64,000 nucleotides of DNA. It comes from Chitinophagales bacterium. Its GTDB lineage: Bacteria; Bacteroidota; Bacteroidia; Chitinophagales; UBA10324. The stretch's first letter is position 1; each line of letters opens with the position of its first letter. The DNA is taken from assembly GCA_019694975.1 (NCBI GenBank), contig JAIBAY010000003.1, positions 62,001 to 126,000 of the forward strand, given 5' to 3'. This document shows positions 63,091-64,000 of the stretch, one piece after another. The notes under the pieces are model-generated. The model was not told the origin of the DNA, did not search any database, and saw only the letters and a program-made list of their open reading frames with translations. Position numbers and translations under genes: made by a program.

Positions 63091-63716
63091 TGCGGAATGC
63101 CTACCAAGATGCTGGCGAGATTGTTATAAAATGTATCCATCATCTGCTTGTCGAGGCCGTTGTAAAATCCGCGGATCTTGCCATCCTCATCCACGAGCAC
63201 AATTTTTTCAGTGTGGGTAAACTCCGCGCCTTTGCCGCCTTCCGGAGTGTACACTACCGGCACTTTGAAGCCTTGCTGTGCCATGTTCCAGACGGTTTGC
63301 TTTTCGCCGCGCAGGAAATACCATTTACCGTCAATCGCCTCATATCGTTTTGCATATTCCTGCAGCACCGGAATGGAATCGCGATCCGGATCAACAGTGA
63401 AGGAAACCAGTTTCAGGCGATCATCATCTTTAAAATTGAGCTGTATCAATGACATGGTTTTCGAAAGGTTAGGACAAACCCCTTCACAATTGGTGAAGAT
63501 GAAATCGACTACATAAGCATGTCCCTTCAAATCCCTGCTATGCAGCGTATCACCATTTTGCGTTTCAAAACTGAAATCAGGTGCATCCCAGAATACACGC
63601 ACCTCCCGCTGCCGGTTGGGAAGGGCATCAATCTTCTGTTTGTAATAGAAAAAAAATCCCAGCGGAAAGGCAACCAGTATGATAAAAACAATTAGGCGTG
63701 AGGTGAATTTATTCAT
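63087..63716 (-). CDS. SCO1/SenC-family copper chaperone
   Basis: A 209-residue membrane-anchored thioredoxin-fold protein: N-terminal span (about 7-25), then the SCO domain with Cys77-x3-Cys81 (TNCEGVCPNLS) and His168 (EFTHTEKI) as copper ligands, the classic Cx3C...H set. It delivers copper to the CuA site of cytochrome c oxidase or acts as thiol reductase for it. It is the first gene of an operon with DUF420 (4-nt overlap) and a small CxxC membrane protein. A TAGCTTTG -7 box lies 17 nt before its ATG. Confidence 0.94.
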   Translation of the reverse strand: MNKFTSRLIVFIILVAFPLGFFFYYKQKIDALPNRQREVRVFWDAPDFSFETQNGDTLHSRDLKGHAYVVDFIFTNCEGVCPNLSKTMSLIQLNFKDDDRLKLVSFTVDPDRDSIPVLQEYAKRYEAIDGKWYFLRGEKQTVWNMAQQGFKVPVVYTPEGGKGAEFTHTEKIVLVDEDGKIRGFYNGLDKQMMDTFYNNLASILVGIPQ

Positions 63717-63733
63717 AGAAAAAATTAAAGCCG

Positions 63734-63741
63734 CAAAGCTA
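63734..63741 (-). promoter_or_regulatory. -7 element for the SCO/DUF420/CxxC operon
   Basis: Minus strand TAGCTTTG, a perfect match to TAnnTTTG, 17 nt before the SCO ATG. No -33 box is clear. It shows that the SCO gene leads its own transcript. Confidence 0.42.
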
Positions 63742-63915
63742 CTGCACAGATGTTGAAATGCCGTAAAAGAATTTTATGATTCAAGGTGCTTCATTTTCTA
63801 CTGCAGATTGAGCAGCAAAAATGCGACTGCAGCGAACTTCGGGTAAACAGGACTTGAGAATTATTGCAGCGAAATGCATCAAATAAAATTGATTAACAAC
63901 TAAAAAACCTGAAGT

Positions 63916-64000
63916 ATGAGCAGTTTAGTCAGTCCATGGCATGAAACATCTTTTCGCTTTTTTTCCGGCCAATCCGCCAACTTTGTTTTCATCCCCTGTG
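63916..64000 (+). CDS. Possible start of a gene running off the window end
   Basis: ATG at 63916 opens a frame of 28 codons with no stop up to the edge (MSSLVSPWHETSF...). An A-rich leader (AACTAAAAAACCTGAAGT) precedes it, as is common before Bacteroidota genes. I do not recognise the peptide, and both other-strand frames are also open at the edge, so it may not be real. Confidence 0.25.
   Translation, partial: MSSLVSPWHETSFRFFSGQSANFVFIPC

Noticed and set aside
1-64000. tRNA, rRNA, CRISPR, integrase or transposase genes
   Set aside because: I scanned the gaps for tRNA T-arm sequences, repeats with spacers, and the frames for recombinase motifs, and saw none.

Overview
The window is chromosomal DNA of a member of the Bacteroidota. 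The signs are a TonB-dependent receptor beside HmuY-family proteins, a C-terminal type IX secretion (T9SS) sorting domain, two PorE-like OmpA lipoprotein/periplasmic proteins, a Porin_10-type porin, the long insert-bearing form of IspG, and promoters of the Bacteroidota type (TTTG about 20 nt before TAnnTTTG). Shine-Dalgarno sequences are mostly absent. The order is uncertain; a Chitinophagales/Sphingobacteriales-like organism would fit. I see no rRNA, tRNA, CRISPR array, insertion sequence or phage.

Layout. 1-9 kb: ruvB; a secreted pair (a protein usually mislabelled asparagine synthetase B, and a small partner); a porin; purine nucleoside phosphorylase and lpxK; a Nif3-type metalloprotein and its zinc-ribbon coiled-coil partner. 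9-19 kb: a GT-C membrane protein, a PafA-type alkaline phosphatase, a three-gene HmuY/TonB-receptor/HmuY unit that looks like a heme or metal acquisition locus, and a UbiD-type decarboxylase. 19.7-32 kb: a FadL-type outer-membrane protein, a Tyr/Gly-rich lipoprotein divergent from proS, lepA, folD, queE and the first PorE-like protein. 31.6-38 kb: a MauE-thioredoxin fusion, a tiny Cys-rich lipoprotein, kdsA, then an AT-rich cell-surface polysaccharide block (two methyltransferases and GT2) joined to a GT4.

38-50 kb: a pair of M16 peptidases (one with and one without the zinc motif), an ABC-F ATPase, a GT-C/TPR membrane protein, an RluD-type pseudouridine synthase, pdhB, the second PorE-like protein (a lipoprotein) and a FtsB/DivIC-type division protein. 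50-64 kb: a VWA-like membrane protein, fabG with a heptanucleotide repeat abutting its start codon, a four-helix-bundle protein, sucD, an MlaE/MlaF lipid transporter pair without MlaD, an SDR, a WG-repeat protein with a GT-C protein, ispG, and an operon of SCO, DUF420 and a small CxxC membrane protein that probably serves cytochrome oxidase assembly.

Most genes are housekeeping or envelope biogenesis (LPS: lpxK, kdsA; outer-membrane lipid transport: mlaEF; secretion: PorE-like, T9SS cargo; uptake: TonB receptor, porin, FadL). The most unusual signals are the HmuY-receptor-HmuY locus and a recurring promoter layout in which the -7 box lies exactly 5 nt before the start codon, which predicts leaderless mRNAs. 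Also notable are a lipoprotein promoter embedded across the first codons of proS and the AT-rich surface-sugar island whose right edge falls inside a glycosyltransferase gene.
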